From NCBI GenBank assembly GCA_016791365.1, contig JAEUMT010000027.1, positions 307,446-371,445 on the forward strand: a DNA stretch of 64,000 nucleotides. The letters are read 5' to 3'. Positions 45,940 through 55,518 of this stretch are shown here, piece by piece. Position 1 is the first letter of the stretch. Every line of letters starts with the position of its first letter. The notes below the pieces were generated by a model that ran no database searches, had not been told where the DNA came from, and saw only the letters and a list, made by a program, of their open reading frames with translations. Position numbers and translations under genes: made by a program. Origin of the DNA: Hyphomonadaceae bacterium. GTDB lineage: Bacteria > Pseudomonadota > Alphaproteobacteria > Caulobacterales > Aquidulcibacteraceae.

Positions 45940-46528
45940 AGGTTGGGGCGCGTTGCTGATCGCGGCCGCGACGCGGGACCTGCAAACGCGCGCGCGCCTT
46001 GCCGAAAGCGGCGCGCTCTTCGACGGCTACAACCCGGAGATGGAGGCCGTGCATGACGAAAACGCCGCGCTGCTGACGCGCGTATTCGACGACATCGGTT
46101 GGCCGGGACGCCGCGCGTACGGCGACGACGGCGCGGGCGCCGCCTTCCTCATTCTACAGCATGCAATCGGTCATCCCGATCTGCAGCGGCGCGGGCTCGC
46201 GCTCATTCTCGACGCCATCCCCGAAGGACAGGCCAATCCGCTGGACGCCGCCTGCCTCGCCGATCGCATCGCCGTGTTCGAAGGCGCCGGACAAACATTC
46301 GGGACGCAATTCGACTGGGACGCCAACGGCCAACTCTCGCCGGCGCCGGTTCGCGATCCCGAGGCGCTTGACGAACGTCGCGCCAGCGTCGGCCTGCCGC
46401 CGATCGCGGAGACAATCGCGCACATGCGCGCCAGCGCCGCCGCGGAAGGCCAAACCGCCCCGGCTGACCTCACCGAGCGGCGCGCCGCCTATGAGGCATG
46501 GGCGCGCAAGGCTGGCTGGCGCGCTTGA
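45932..46528 (+). CDS. DUF6624-like protein
   Basis: This 198-aa cytoplasmic protein has AATRDLQTRARLAESGALFDGYNPEMEAVHDENAALL (two blocks), then DDIGWPGRRAYGDDGAGAAFLILQHAIGHPDLQ. The GWP...G..ga.aaflilQHA pattern is that of DUF6624 proteins, which have no assigned activity. The remainder is Ala/Glu-rich helical. It overlaps the MoeB-like gene, so the two are coupled, and no signal peptide is present. Confidence 0.82.
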   Translation: MSEGWGALLIAAATRDLQTRARLAESGALFDGYNPEMEAVHDENAALLTRVFDDIGWPGRRAYGDDGAGAAFLILQHAIGHPDLQRRGLALILDAIPEGQANPLDAACLADRIAVFEGAGQTFGTQFDWDANGQLSPAPVRDPEALDERRASVGLPPIAETIAHMRASAAAEGQTAPADLTERRAAYEAWARKAGWRA

Positions 46529-46576
46529 CCTCGCGACCACGGCGCGCACTCTGTCGCCGCGGTTGAGGGGATTTCC

Positions 46577-47605
46577 ATGCTTCGTTGGATTATCGGCGGG
46601 TTGCTCGCGCTTATCGGCCTGGCGGCGATTTTAGCCGCTGGCGCGTACTTCACCCTCAAGCGCGACGACATTCCGTACGAAACGCTCGCCGCACAGTACG
46701 AAAATGGCGCCTCGCGCTACGCCGAACTGCTAGGCGGCGTGCGGGTGCATTATCGCATCGAGGGCCAGGAAACCGGCCCCACGCTCGTGCTCATCCACGG
46801 CTTCTCTGCGTCAGTGCACACGTGGGAGCCTTGGGTTTCGCGCCTCGGCGAAAGCTATCGCATCGTCTCACTTGATCTGCCTGGTCACGGCCTGACGCGC
46901 GCACCCGCCGGATATCAGGCCTCGATCGAAGCCTATCGCGACCTCGTGCATCAATTTCTCCAGGCGCAGAACATAACGCGCTTTGCTCTTGCCGGCTCGT
47001 CCATGGGCGGAAATGTCGCCTGGGAGTACGCGCTCGCTCACCCCGAAGAGCTTGATGCGCTCATCCTCGTTGACGCCTCCGGATGGGAAGACACACGCGC
47101 GGAAGCCGCGAGCGATCCACAGATTTTCAAGCTGCTGCGCAATCCCGTGCTCGGACCGCTGGTACGCGACTTGGATAGTTCGCGCCTCGTGCGCCAGGGG
47201 CTTGAGGCGTCGTTCGCCGACCCTTCGCATGTCGATGACGCCATGCTCAACCGCTACACACAGCTCGCGCGCGCGCCAGGCCATCGCGATATTCTACTGC
47301 AAATGACGTTGGGCTACCGCGAACGCAATTACGCCACCGCGCAGCGCCTCGCTGCACTTGACATGCCCGTGCTCATTCTCACCGGCGACACCGACCGCCT
47401 GGTGCCGCCCGCGCACGCGCAACAATTCCGGGACGCCATCTCCGGCTCGCAGCTGATCACGTTCGAACATACGGGGCACATTCCGCAGGAAGAAAAGCCC
47501 GACGAGTCGGCGATGGCGGTGCACGAATTTCTAATGCCGATTTTCGAAGGTTCGGCGCTGGCGCCGCTTCCGGAAGTCGATTGCGAGACGGACATACGCT
47601 GTTGA
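46577..47605 (+). CDS. Membrane-anchored alpha/beta hydrolase
   Basis: This 342-aa protein has an N-terminal helix (WIIGGLLALIGLAAILAAGAYF) that anchors or exports it. The hydrolase domain follows with oxyanion LIHGFSAS, the nucleophile elbow GSSMGG (Ser near 138), the acid Asp in LTGDTDRLVPP and the catalytic His in FEHTGHIPQEEKPDE. The order fits esterase, lipase or haloalkane-dehalogenase-like enzymes of the MhpC type. Substrate unknown. GTTGAGGGG lies upstream of the ATG. Confidence 0.9.
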   Translation: MLRWIIGGLLALIGLAAILAAGAYFTLKRDDIPYETLAAQYENGASRYAELLGGVRVHYRIEGQETGPTLVLIHGFSASVHTWEPWVSRLGESYRIVSLDLPGHGLTRAPAGYQASIEAYRDLVHQFLQAQNITRFALAGSSMGGNVAWEYALAHPEELDALILVDASGWEDTRAEAASDPQIFKLLRNPVLGPLVRDLDSSRLVRQGLEASFADPSHVDDAMLNRYTQLARAPGHRDILLQMTLGYRERNYATAQRLAALDMPVLILTGDTDRLVPPAHAQQFRDAISGSQLITFEHTGHIPQEEKPDESAMAVHEFLMPIFEGSALAPLPEVDCETDIRC

Positions 47606-47624
47606 GTCACCGGACAAAAAATCC

Positions 47625-49286
47625 ATGCTGATCGCTAGACGCGGATTGCTGGCGGCCGGCGCGACCGCCGTCTTGGCGCGCCCCGCCTGGGCGCAATCGC
47701 TATCGGACGGCGCGTTTACGCACGGCGTCGCTTCCGGCGATCCGCTCCCGGACGGCATCATTTTATGGACGCGCTTCGTCGGCGGCGACGGGCGCATTGC
47801 CTATGAAATCTCAGAGGATGAGAGCTTCACCCGCATCACAGTCCGCGGCGAAGCCCGGGCCGACCCCGCAACAGACTTCTGCGCCAAGATCGACGTGCGC
47901 GGCCTGGCGCCGGGACGCAGCTATTTCTACCGTTTCCTCGCAAACTCCGGCCCTTCCCTCACCGGCCGCACGCGCACAGCGCCGCTCGAAGCGCAATCGC
48001 TGAGCGTCGGGCTTGTGTCCTGCGCCAACTACGCCTTCGGGCACTTTCACGCCTACGGCCATCTCGCGCAGCGCGACGATATCGATCTGGTTCTGCACAC
48101 CGGCGATTACATCTACGAATACGGCGCCGACGAATACCCGCGCACTGAACTCGCCGTCCCGGGCCGCGCCTTCGATCCCGACCACGAGATCATCACGCTG
48201 AACGACTATTACACGCGCTACGCCCAGTATCACACCGATCCGAACCTGCAGGCGTTGCGCGCGGCCAAACCGATTTCCGCCGTCTGGGACGATCACGAGA
48301 TCGCAAACGATTCCACCAGCACAGGCGCGCAAAATCACCAACGCAACGAAGGCGCGTATGCCGATCGCGTCGCGGCGGCGACAAAAGCCTATTTCGATTG
48401 GATGCCGATCCGCCGGCCGGAGCCGAACGGCGTTCGCATCTATCGCTCGCTTGAGTGGGGCGACCTTGCGCGCATCATTCTCATCGACACGCGCTTGATC
48501 GGCCGCATCCGCCAACTCGACTATCGGCGAAACGTTGGCGCATTGCGCTTGATCATGGATGGCCCGGGCACAGCCGCGGCGGTCGAAGACTTCCGCCGCA
48601 CATTGCTGAACGATCCAACACGGACGTTGCTTGGCGCCGGGCAGGAGGCCTGGGTTGCGCAACAGCTCGCCGAGTCGAAGCAGCGCGGTCAGACATGGCA
48701 AATCCTCGCCCAGCAAATCGCCATGGGTGAGCAATTGGTCGGCGAAGGCGCCGCCGCGCTGGTGTCGCCGGACGCTCATGCGAACGTCCGGCGCTACGTG
48801 ACGATTGCGGAACGCCTCGGCCGCTTGCGCATGCCGTGGAATCTGGACGCCTGGGACGGCTATCCGGCCGCGCGCACACGCTTCCTGCAGGCCTGCGTCG
48901 CGAACGCCGCGAACGCCGTGATCCTGGGCGGCGACAGCCACAACACCTGGGTGAACAATCTCGCCTCTCCCGATGAGCCCTCGCGCATGGCGGCGATTGA
49001 GTTCGCCGGCGCAAGCGTAACATCGCCCGGACTTGAGCAAGCCTTGGCGGCAGGCGCCCCCGGCGCACGCGAAGCGATAATGCGTAGCGCCAATTCTCAC
49101 TTAGCCTGGTGCGACGTCACCAATCGCGGCTATGGCGCGCTCAGATTCACACGCGCCGCGTGCGAGGCCGAATGGGTCGCGTTTGACGATGTCCGCGATC
49201 CTGTTGCCGGAACACCATCGATCACCCGCCTTTCCGCGACGCCCAGTACAAGCGCCGGTCCCGGCGCGTGGGCGCTGCAAGCTTGA
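47625..49286 (+). CDS. phoD: PhoD-family alkaline phosphatase
   Basis: This 553-aa secreted phosphodiesterase/phosphomonoesterase has a Tat-like signal MLIARRGLLAAGATAVLARPAWA. The PhoD N-terminal domain starts FTHGVASGDPLPDGIILWTR, and the metallophosphatase core has GLVSCANY, VLHTGDYIYEYG, SAVWDDHEIAND and ILGGDSHNTWVNN. These supply metal ligands for Ca/Fe-type catalysis. PhoD enzymes release phosphate from diesters in the periplasm and are usually part of the phosphate-starvation response. No Pho box was identified upstream; the gene begins 17 bases after the hydrolase stop. Confidence 0.95.
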   Translation: MLIARRGLLAAGATAVLARPAWAQSLSDGAFTHGVASGDPLPDGIILWTRFVGGDGRIAYEISEDESFTRITVRGEARADPATDFCAKIDVRGLAPGRSYFYRFLANSGPSLTGRTRTAPLEAQSLSVGLVSCANYAFGHFHAYGHLAQRDDIDLVLHTGDYIYEYGADEYPRTELAVPGRAFDPDHEIITLNDYYTRYAQYHTDPNLQALRAAKPISAVWDDHEIANDSTSTGAQNHQRNEGAYADRVAAATKAYFDWMPIRRPEPNGVRIYRSLEWGDLARIILIDTRLIGRIRQLDYRRNVGALRLIMDGPGTAAAVEDFRRTLLNDPTRTLLGAGQEAWVAQQLAESKQRGQTWQILAQQIAMGEQLVGEGAAALVSPDAHANVRRYVTIAERLGRLRMPWNLDAWDGYPAARTRFLQACVANAANAVILGGDSHNTWVNNLASPDEPSRMAAIEFAGASVTSPGLEQALAAGAPGAREAIMRSANSHLAWCDVTNRGYGALRFTRAACEAEWVAFDDVRDPVAGTPSITRLSATPSTSAGPGAWALQA

Positions 49287-49317
49287 TTTACCGCACGGCG
49301 TTGGTCATGCGTGAGCC

Positions 49318-50886
49318 ATGACCGACTGGTGGCGCGGCGCCGTTATCTACCAAATCTATCCCCGCTCGTTCCGCGACTCGGACGGCGACGGCGTCGGCGA
49401 TCTGAAAGGCGTCATCGAAAAGCTGGACCACGTCGCCTCGCTTGGCTGTGACGCGATCTGGCTATCGCCATTCTTCACCTCGCCCATGAAGGACTACGGC
49501 TATGACGTCGCCGACTATTGCGGCGTCGATCCGCTGTTCGGCTCACAAGCCGATGCCGATGCGTTGATCGCAAAAGCGCACGCGCTCGGATTGAAGGTCA
49601 TCATCGATCAGGTCTGGTCGCACTCCTCGGACCGGCACGCATGGTTCGCTGAAAGCCGCGACAGCCGCGACAACGCCAAAGCGGATTGGTATGTCTGGGC
49701 GGACGCCAAGCCGGATGGCTCGCCGCCAAACAATTGGCAGGCCATGTTCGGCGGCTGCGCCTGGACATGGGACGCGCGTCGCCGGCAATATTATCTGCAC
49801 AACTTCCTGCCCGAACAGCCGGACCTCAACGTCCGCAACCCGGCCGTTCAGGATGCGCTGCTCGACATCGCCAAATTCTGGCTCGACCGGGGCGTTGACG
49901 GCTTTCGTCTGGACGTCGTGAACTTCTTCACCCACGACGCCCAGCTTCGCGACAATCCGCCGATCACGACATTAAAGCGTGCGCCGCCGCGCCCGCACCA
50001 ATTCCAACGCCACCTCTACGATCGCACGCAACCGGAAACGCTGGAATTTATCGGCCGCTTCCGCGCCCTCCTCGACCAATACGGCGCCATGGCTGTCGGT
50101 GAAATCGAAGACGAAGAACCGCTTAAAGTGCAGCGCGAATATACGGACGGCCCGGACAGATTGCAGACCGCCTATTCGTTCTTCCTGCTGCGTCAGCGCG
50201 TCATGACGCCAGCCGTCATCAAAGACGCGATGTCGCAATGGGAAGGGGCGCGCGGCTGGCCTTCATGGTCGCTGTCCAATCACGATGTCATTCGATTTCC
50301 AACGCGGCTTGCGGACGGCGATCTCCAGCGCACGAAATTGATGATGGCGCTTTTGCTCGCACTGCGGGGCGCTGCATTCATCTATCAAGGCGACGAGCTC
50401 GGTTTGCCACATGCCGATGTGCCGTTCGAACGGCTACGTGATCCGGAAGCGATTGCGTTCTGGCCGTCTGGCATCGGTCGCGATGGCGCGCGCACGCCGA
50501 TGCCGTGGTCGGAGGCGGCAAACATGGCGGGCTTCACCGCCGCCGACGACGCGTGGCTGCCGCTGGACGCGCGGCACCGCGCACTCGCCGTCGACTCGCA
50601 GGGCGAGGGATCGATGTTGGCGTTCACGCGCGAGGCGATAGCGCTGCGGCGTGCAAGCGAAGCGCTGCGCACTGGCGCGTACATCCCGCTCGACGCGCCG
50701 GATCCGATCTTGGCGTTCGAGCGGCGCACGGACAACGAACGCATGATTTGCGTCTTCAATTTGGGCGCCGCGCCAGTAGAGCGCCCAATGCCGGCCGGAG
50801 CTGTGCGCCTCACCATCGGCGATGCAGCACTACAGACCGGCGCCGCGTCGTTGGGCGGCTATTCCGGGCTGCTCGTCGAAACTTGA
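49318..50886 (+). CDS. GH13 alpha-glucosidase / oligo-1,6-glucosidase
   Basis: This 522-aa cytoplasmic enzyme starts WWRGAVIYQIYPRSFRDSDGDGVGDLKGV, typical of alpha-glucosidases. It has GYDVADYCGVDPLFG (region I area), DGFRLDVVN with nucleophile near D199, VGEIEDEE with acid/base near E262, and SLSNHDVIRF with D323. These are the GH13 catalytic triad. It likely hydrolyses maltose, isomaltose or sucrose-like oligosaccharides. There is no signal peptide. It lies after phoD, without other sugar genes except the GH1 fragment at the left window edge. Confidence 0.94.
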   Translation: MTDWWRGAVIYQIYPRSFRDSDGDGVGDLKGVIEKLDHVASLGCDAIWLSPFFTSPMKDYGYDVADYCGVDPLFGSQADADALIAKAHALGLKVIIDQVWSHSSDRHAWFAESRDSRDNAKADWYVWADAKPDGSPPNNWQAMFGGCAWTWDARRRQYYLHNFLPEQPDLNVRNPAVQDALLDIAKFWLDRGVDGFRLDVVNFFTHDAQLRDNPPITTLKRAPPRPHQFQRHLYDRTQPETLEFIGRFRALLDQYGAMAVGEIEDEEPLKVQREYTDGPDRLQTAYSFFLLRQRVMTPAVIKDAMSQWEGARGWPSWSLSNHDVIRFPTRLADGDLQRTKLMMALLLALRGAAFIYQGDELGLPHADVPFERLRDPEAIAFWPSGIGRDGARTPMPWSEAANMAGFTAADDAWLPLDARHRALAVDSQGEGSMLAFTREAIALRRASEALRTGAYIPLDAPDPILAFERRTDNERMICVFNLGAAPVERPMPAGAVRLTIGDAALQTGAASLGGYSGLLVET

Positions 50887-50921
50887 GCCACTGATTTCAT
50901 TCGGGTTTGCATTAACCTTCA

Positions 50922-50938
50922 GTGATATAATATAACAC
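50922..50938 (+). promoter_or_regulatory. Candidate Zur/Fur-type operator
   Basis: GTGATATAATATAACAC is a near-perfect AT-rich palindrome (8-base arms, one mismatched pair) in otherwise GC-rich DNA. It lies directly before a His/Cys-containing small protein and a ZnuD-like receptor. Alphaproteobacterial Zur boxes have this TATAAT(A)TA-type palindromic form. Zinc control is inferred. Confidence 0.65.
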
Positions 50939-50942
50939 CTGG

Positions 50943-51341
50943 ATGGTCTGGAGAGGCAGAAGCCGCCACGCGCGCCGTCCGGTCGCCGCACTGCAGCGGC
51001 GCCCAGTGGCGTTTGTGCTGACCGCGCTTCTGGCGGTCTTCCTCCAGGCCTTTGTCGTCCAAACCCACGTGCACGTCTCCGGCACGACATACGCCGCCGG
51101 CTACACGCAGCAGATCGGCGACGCGCACGATCTTTCGGTCGACGCCAGCGCCGGCGGCGATCACCAGGTCTCCTGCGTGATCTGCCAGGCCATGTCGACC
51201 GCCGGAACCGCCATGCTGCCGGGCGCCGCGATCATCGCGGCATCGCTCCAATCAAGCGCCGACGCCATCATCGCGCTCGCGCTCGCCCCGCGCGTTCACT
51301 CGCACTCGTGGCGGAGCCGCGCGCCGCCCTCAATCCTCTGA
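50943..51341 (+). CDS. DUF2946-like membrane/periplasmic protein with His and Cys motifs
   Basis: This protein of up to 132 aa has an N-terminal hydrophobic segment (PVAFVLTALLAVFLQAFVVQ), then HVHVSGTTYAAGY, a HQVSCVICQAM motif (His plus C-x2-C) and a hydrophobic stretch with APRVHSHSW near the end. The layout resembles DUF2946 proteins, small exported metal-linked proteins found beside TonB receptors. The ATG at 50943 lies only 4 bases after the operator; a GTG near 51006 could be the true start. Metal binding is inferred, not proven. Confidence 0.7.
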   Translation: MVWRGRSRHARRPVAALQRRPVAFVLTALLAVFLQAFVVQTHVHVSGTTYAAGYTQQIGDAHDLSVDASAGGDHQVSCVICQAMSTAGTAMLPGAAIIAASLQSSADAIIALALAPRVHSHSWRSRAPPSIL

Positions 51342-51420
51342 GCACACACGCGCTCATCTGAGCGCCCGTACGCGTGCGCCCCGGCGTGCGCGCTTTTCAA
51401 ACAGTGTTCCGAGGCAAGTC

Positions 51421-53445
51421 ATGTCTTCCCGCAACTTCGCGCGTTCGCGCGCCATCTCGCCGTCCCGCATTCCGCTGGTTTTCGCTCTATGCGCCGGCGT
51501 TCTTTTTCCAGCCGCCGCCTTCGCCCAGGAGGAAGGCGACAACGAAATCGTGGTCACCGCCCCGCTTGAAGGCTCGCGCATCGAGAGCCTCCAAGGCGCG
51601 GAGGTGCTCCGCCGCGACGATATCGTGGCGCAACTCCATGGCGGCCTTGGCGACACGCTCGACGCGACGCCGGGGATTGCGACGACCTTTTTCGGCGCGG
51701 GGGCCAGCCGGCCCATCATCCGCGGCTTGGGCGAGGATCGCGTCCGCGTGCTGCAGAACGGCATCGGCGCCATCGACGCCTCAACCGCCTCGCCCGATCA
51801 CGCCGTAACGTCCGATGGCCTCGACGCCGAACGCATTGAAGTTCTGCGCGGCGCGGCGGCGCTCGCCTACGGCGGCAACGCCATTGGCGGCGTCGTCAAC
51901 GTCATCGATCAAACCATCCCGACACGCGCCATCGACGGCGTGAGCTTCGACAGCCTTGCGGCAATGTCCAGCGTGGACGATGGCGCTCAAGGCTCCGCCA
52001 ATCTGGGTCTTGGCGCCGGACCGTTTGCCCTGCGCCTCGGCGCCACCGCGCGCGACACCGATCCGTACGACACGCCAATTGGCGAGGCGCTCAATCAATG
52101 GACGAGCGTGCGCTCTTATGCTGTCGGCGGCTCGCTGCTCGGCGACTGGGGATTCGCCGGCGTCGCCGTCAAGAACACACAGGATGAATACGGCCTCTAT
52201 CCCGAAGACTCAGCCGAACCCGGCGGTCACATCGAAATGGAGCAAACGCGCATCGAAACGCGCGGCGATTTTCGCATCGCCGCCGGCCCATTCGATCGGC
52301 TCGATTACGGCTTTCAACAATCGGAATACGAGCACACCGAGTTCGAAGGCAGCGGCGCGCCTGGCACGCGCTTCAATAGCGAAGGTTGGGAGGGCCGCCT
52401 CGAAGCGCACCACGGCAGCGGTCGCCTGGATGGCGCGCTGGGCGCGCAGTTCAGCGACGTCGATTTCGCCGCCATTGGCGATGAAGCCTTCGTCAGCGCC
52501 ACCAACACTCAGGATTCGGGTGTGTTCGCCGTTGAGCGCTACGACCTCGGCGGCTGGGGGCTTGAAGGCGGCGTCCGCCTCGAACGGCGCGATATCAGCA
52601 ATGTCGATCAGGGCTCACGTGCGTTCGACAATATCAGCGGCTCCGTAGGCGTCTTCGTGCGGCCGGCTGACGGCTGGTTCATCGGCGCCACCCTGGCGCG
52701 GACCGAACGCGCACCAACCGCGTTCGAGCTTTTTTCCAACGGCCCTCACCTTGCAACCGCGAACTACGAATTGGGCGACAACACGCTGAGCCAGGAAATC
52801 GCAACCTCATTCGAAGCATCAGCCCGCTATCAGCGCGGCCCGGTACGCTTTGAAGCCAATCTCTACGGTATCGACTTCGCCGATTACATCGCCCTCGTCG
52901 AACGCGGCGACATCTGGTGGTCGGACGAGGATCTCGGCACGAGCGGGTTCGCGGCCGATGAAGCAAGCGCTCCCCCGGGAGCGGACACCCTCCTGCCGGT
53001 TTTTGCTTTCGTGCAACGCAACGCCACCTTCGTCGGCGGCGAACTCTCGGCAACCGCACAATTGTTAGAGGTGAATGGCGTCGCAATCAGCGCCAACGGT
53101 TCGCTGGACATTGTGCGCGCCAGCTTCGCCGGCGGCGGGCATCCGCCCCGTATTCCGCCGCGCGCGCTGACGCTCGGCCTCGAGGCCGAAAGCGATCATT
53201 GGACGGCGCGTGTCGAAGCCGTCGATACAGCCAAGCAGAATGAACTGGCCGCCTTCGAGACCTTCACCAACGGCTATACGTTCATCAATGCCGGCATCGC
53301 GTGGCGACCAACGACGAACTGGACGCTTCGCCTCGATGGCCGCAATCTGACGGACGAATTGGGCCGTGTGCATACATCCTTCCTCAAGGACGAACTGCCA
53401 TTGCCGGGCCGGAATTTTCGCCTGACGCTGCAAGCGGATTTCTGA
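51421..53445 (+). CDS. znuD: ZnuD-type TonB-dependent outer-membrane receptor
   Basis: This 674-aa protein has a signal peptide with cleavage after AFA, a TonB-box-like EIVVTAPLEGS, and a plug domain with RPIIRGLGEDRVRVLQNGIGAIDASTASPDHAV (in blocks). ERIEVLRGAAALAYGGNAIGGVVNVID closes the plug, followed by a ~22-strand beta-barrel ending LTLQADF with terminal Phe. The ASTASPDHAVT plug sequence is characteristic of ZnuD zinc/heme receptors. Position behind a Zur-like palindrome supports zinc uptake. GAGGCAAG precedes the ATG. Confidence 0.9.
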   Translation: MSSRNFARSRAISPSRIPLVFALCAGVLFPAAAFAQEEGDNEIVVTAPLEGSRIESLQGAEVLRRDDIVAQLHGGLGDTLDATPGIATTFFGAGASRPIIRGLGEDRVRVLQNGIGAIDASTASPDHAVTSDGLDAERIEVLRGAAALAYGGNAIGGVVNVIDQTIPTRAIDGVSFDSLAAMSSVDDGAQGSANLGLGAGPFALRLGATARDTDPYDTPIGEALNQWTSVRSYAVGGSLLGDWGFAGVAVKNTQDEYGLYPEDSAEPGGHIEMEQTRIETRGDFRIAAGPFDRLDYGFQQSEYEHTEFEGSGAPGTRFNSEGWEGRLEAHHGSGRLDGALGAQFSDVDFAAIGDEAFVSATNTQDSGVFAVERYDLGGWGLEGGVRLERRDISNVDQGSRAFDNISGSVGVFVRPADGWFIGATLARTERAPTAFELFSNGPHLATANYELGDNTLSQEIATSFEASARYQRGPVRFEANLYGIDFADYIALVERGDIWWSDEDLGTSGFAADEASAPPGADTLLPVFAFVQRNATFVGGELSATAQLLEVNGVAISANGSLDIVRASFAGGGHPPRIPPRALTLGLEAESDHWTARVEAVDTAKQNELAAFETFTNGYTFINAGIAWRPTTNWTLRLDGRNLTDELGRVHTSFLKDELPLPGRNFRLTLQADF

Positions 53446-53519
53446 CGCCGTCGCTCACGGTCAAATCGTGTAGGGTCGCGTACGAACGCGCCCTGCGCGA
53501 TTTCGATTGGGAGCGGCAA

Positions 53520-54356
53520 ATGGCGGACGGCGAAACGCAGAGTGCGTCTTGGGATTTCGGACGCGGGCTGCGCGGCTATGTGTGGCGCGCGCCCGCGGCC
53601 AAGGCCAATCTTCTGCTGGCGCACGGCTTTGCGGAGTACGCCGAGCGCTATGTCGCGCACTATTCGAACCTCATCCCCCGGCTCAATGCGCTGGGGTTCG
53701 ATGTCTATAGCTTCGATCTCCGCGGCCACGGCCGCTCACCCGGAGCGCGCGGCGTCACTGACATCAGGCGCGCCGTGCAAGATCACCTCGCCGCACGCGC
53801 CGCTCTCGCCGCGGACACAAAACCTCTCTTCCTGTTTGGGCATTCGCTCGGCGGATTGATCGCAGCCGCGAGCGTCGCCGCCGATGGCGGCAAGGTCTCG
53901 GGCGTCGTTCTCAGCGCGCCGCTGCTGCTCATCACCGCGCCGCCCCATCTTCGCGCGATCGCAAATGTGTTTGCCGCCATCTTGCCAGGCCTACGCCTCC
54001 TGCCGGCGAGCGACGCCAGCGCGATTTCACGCATCGAAGCGGAAGTGACCGCCTACAAGAACGATCCGATGATCAGCGCGCTGAGCGTTCCGGCCAAACT
54101 CGGCGCAACGGCAATCGCCGTCTCGGAGTCCGCATGGACACAATATCCGAATTGGACGGCGCCGGTACTGGTTGCGCACGGCGGGCAAGATACGTTGACC
54201 GATCCGAACGGCAGCAAACGCTTCTACGATCTCGTCGCCGCCACGGACAAGCAACTGGAACTCTATCCCGAAGGCCGCCACGAATTGCTCAACGACCTCG
54301 ACCGGGACGCGGTGTGGGCCGTGATCTCCACATGGCTGCGGGAGCACACGCGCTGA
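53520..54356 (+). CDS. Alpha/beta hydrolase, monoacylglycerol lipase-like
   Basis: This 278-aa protein has LAHGFAEYAERYVAHYSNLIP, FDVYSFDLRGHGRSPGARG, the nucleophile elbow GHSLGGLIA and HGGQDTLTDPNG with the acid Asp. ELYPEGRHELLNDLDRD supplies the catalytic His. This is the serine aminopeptidase S33/monoacylglycerol lipase (Hydrolase_4) signature set, including HG-FAEY. GGGAGCGG precedes the ATG at 53520. It lies 74 bases after the receptor gene; whether it is cotranscribed is unclear. Confidence 0.92.
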   Translation: MADGETQSASWDFGRGLRGYVWRAPAAKANLLLAHGFAEYAERYVAHYSNLIPRLNALGFDVYSFDLRGHGRSPGARGVTDIRRAVQDHLAARAALAADTKPLFLFGHSLGGLIAAASVAADGGKVSGVVLSAPLLLITAPPHLRAIANVFAAILPGLRLLPASDASAISRIEAEVTAYKNDPMISALSVPAKLGATAIAVSESAWTQYPNWTAPVLVAHGGQDTLTDPNGSKRFYDLVAATDKQLELYPEGRHELLNDLDRDAVWAVISTWLREHTR

Positions 54357-54408
54357 CGCCGCGCCACCAGCCCGCATCGCATAGAGCCTGGAATAGCCGC
54401 CCGCCCAA

Positions 54409-55401
54409 CTAGCGCACGCGGCGCTTCTCGGGATGCAGGCTCTTGCCCAGGATGTGTTCGCTGTTGCCGATGACGTGCGCGCTGGAGCCGACAATCAGCG
54501 GATCCGGCGTGCCGATCAGGTGCTCATCCCGGTTGGGATAATTGAGCGACAACAGGAAGTGGCGCATGCAATTCAATCGCGCGCGCTTCTTGTCGTCCGA
54601 TTTGATGATCGTCCACGGCGCGTCGGCGGTGTCGGTATGGAAGAACATCGCCTCCTTGGCTTCGGTATAATCTTCCCACTTGTCGAGGCTGTCGCGGTCG
54701 ATCGGCGATAGCTTCCACTTCTTCAGCGGCTCGTTCTCACGCGAGTGAAACCGCCGCAATTGCTCTTCGCGCGTGACCGAGAACCAGTATTTGAACAACA
54801 GCATGCCGCTGCGCACCAGCATGCGTTCGAGGTCCGGCGTCTGACGCATGAATTCGAGATATTCGTTCGGCGTGCAGAAATTCATCACCCGTTCGACGCC
54901 GGCGCGATTGTACCAGGAGCGATCGAAAAAAACGATTTCGCCGCCAGCCGGCAGCTTCTCGATGTAGCGCTGAAAATACCATTGCGTCTTTTCGCGATCG
55001 GTTGGCTTTTCAAGCGCGATGACGCGGGCGCCGCGCGGATTGAGATGTTCGGTGAAACGCTTGATCGTGCCGCCCTTGCCGGCGCCGTCGCGGCCTTCGA
55101 ACAGAATGACGATGCGCTGTTGGGTGGTCTTGACCCACTCCTGAACCTTCAACAGCTCGACCTGCAATTCCGCCTTCTGCCGCTCATAGTCCTTGGTGGA
55201 GATGCGCGACTTGTAGGGATATTCGCCGGTCTCAAACAGGCGGCGAATGGCGGTGCGATCATGGCGCAGCGCGGCCAAGCTGCGGCCGGGGGCCGGCTCG
55301 GGCTCGCCTTCGCCCTCCATGAGAGGGTCTAAATTCGTCGTTTCCGTCTCCTCGAGATCGCCGGGAGCCGGTTGAGCCAGGGTGATTTTCTCGTCTTGCA
55401 T
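54409..55401 (-). CDS. ppk2: Polyphosphate kinase 2
   Basis: This 330-aa enzyme transfers phosphate between polyphosphate and nucleotides. It has Walker A FEGRDGAGKGGTIKRF (101-116), the lid region EKPTDREKTQWYFQRYI, and Walker B-like VFFDRSWYNRAGVERVMNF. SPIDRDSLDKWEDYTEAKEAMF completes the PPK2 core. The first ~55 residues are acidic and Pro-rich, probably disordered. Length fits class I PPK2 (NDP kinase direction). It is the first gene on the minus strand after the lipoprotein gene region, with no partner. Confidence 0.95.
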   Translation of the reverse strand: MQDEKITLAQPAPGDLEETETTNLDPLMEGEGEPEPAPGRSLAALRHDRTAIRRLFETGEYPYKSRISTKDYERQKAELQVELLKVQEWVKTTQQRIVILFEGRDGAGKGGTIKRFTEHLNPRGARVIALEKPTDREKTQWYFQRYIEKLPAGGEIVFFDRSWYNRAGVERVMNFCTPNEYLEFMRQTPDLERMLVRSGMLLFKYWFSVTREEQLRRFHSRENEPLKKWKLSPIDRDSLDKWEDYTEAKEAMFFHTDTADAPWTIIKSDDKKRARLNCMRHFLLSLNYPNRDEHLIGTPDPLIVGSSAHVIGNSEHILGKSLHPEKRRVR

Positions 55402-55518
55402 GCGCCGTCCATCGCCAAAGGTGTGTCAGCGGCGGCGCGCGCGGCGCTGCCGCTGCACTTGTCTAGACCGGAGGCGGGCCGTCGCCTTTGAGCGAAATCA
55501 AAGCGCCATCTATCGCGG

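Noticed and set aside
47811..49100. 429-codon minus-strand open frame opposite phoD
   Set aside because: Shadow of a gene with complete metallophosphatase motifs.
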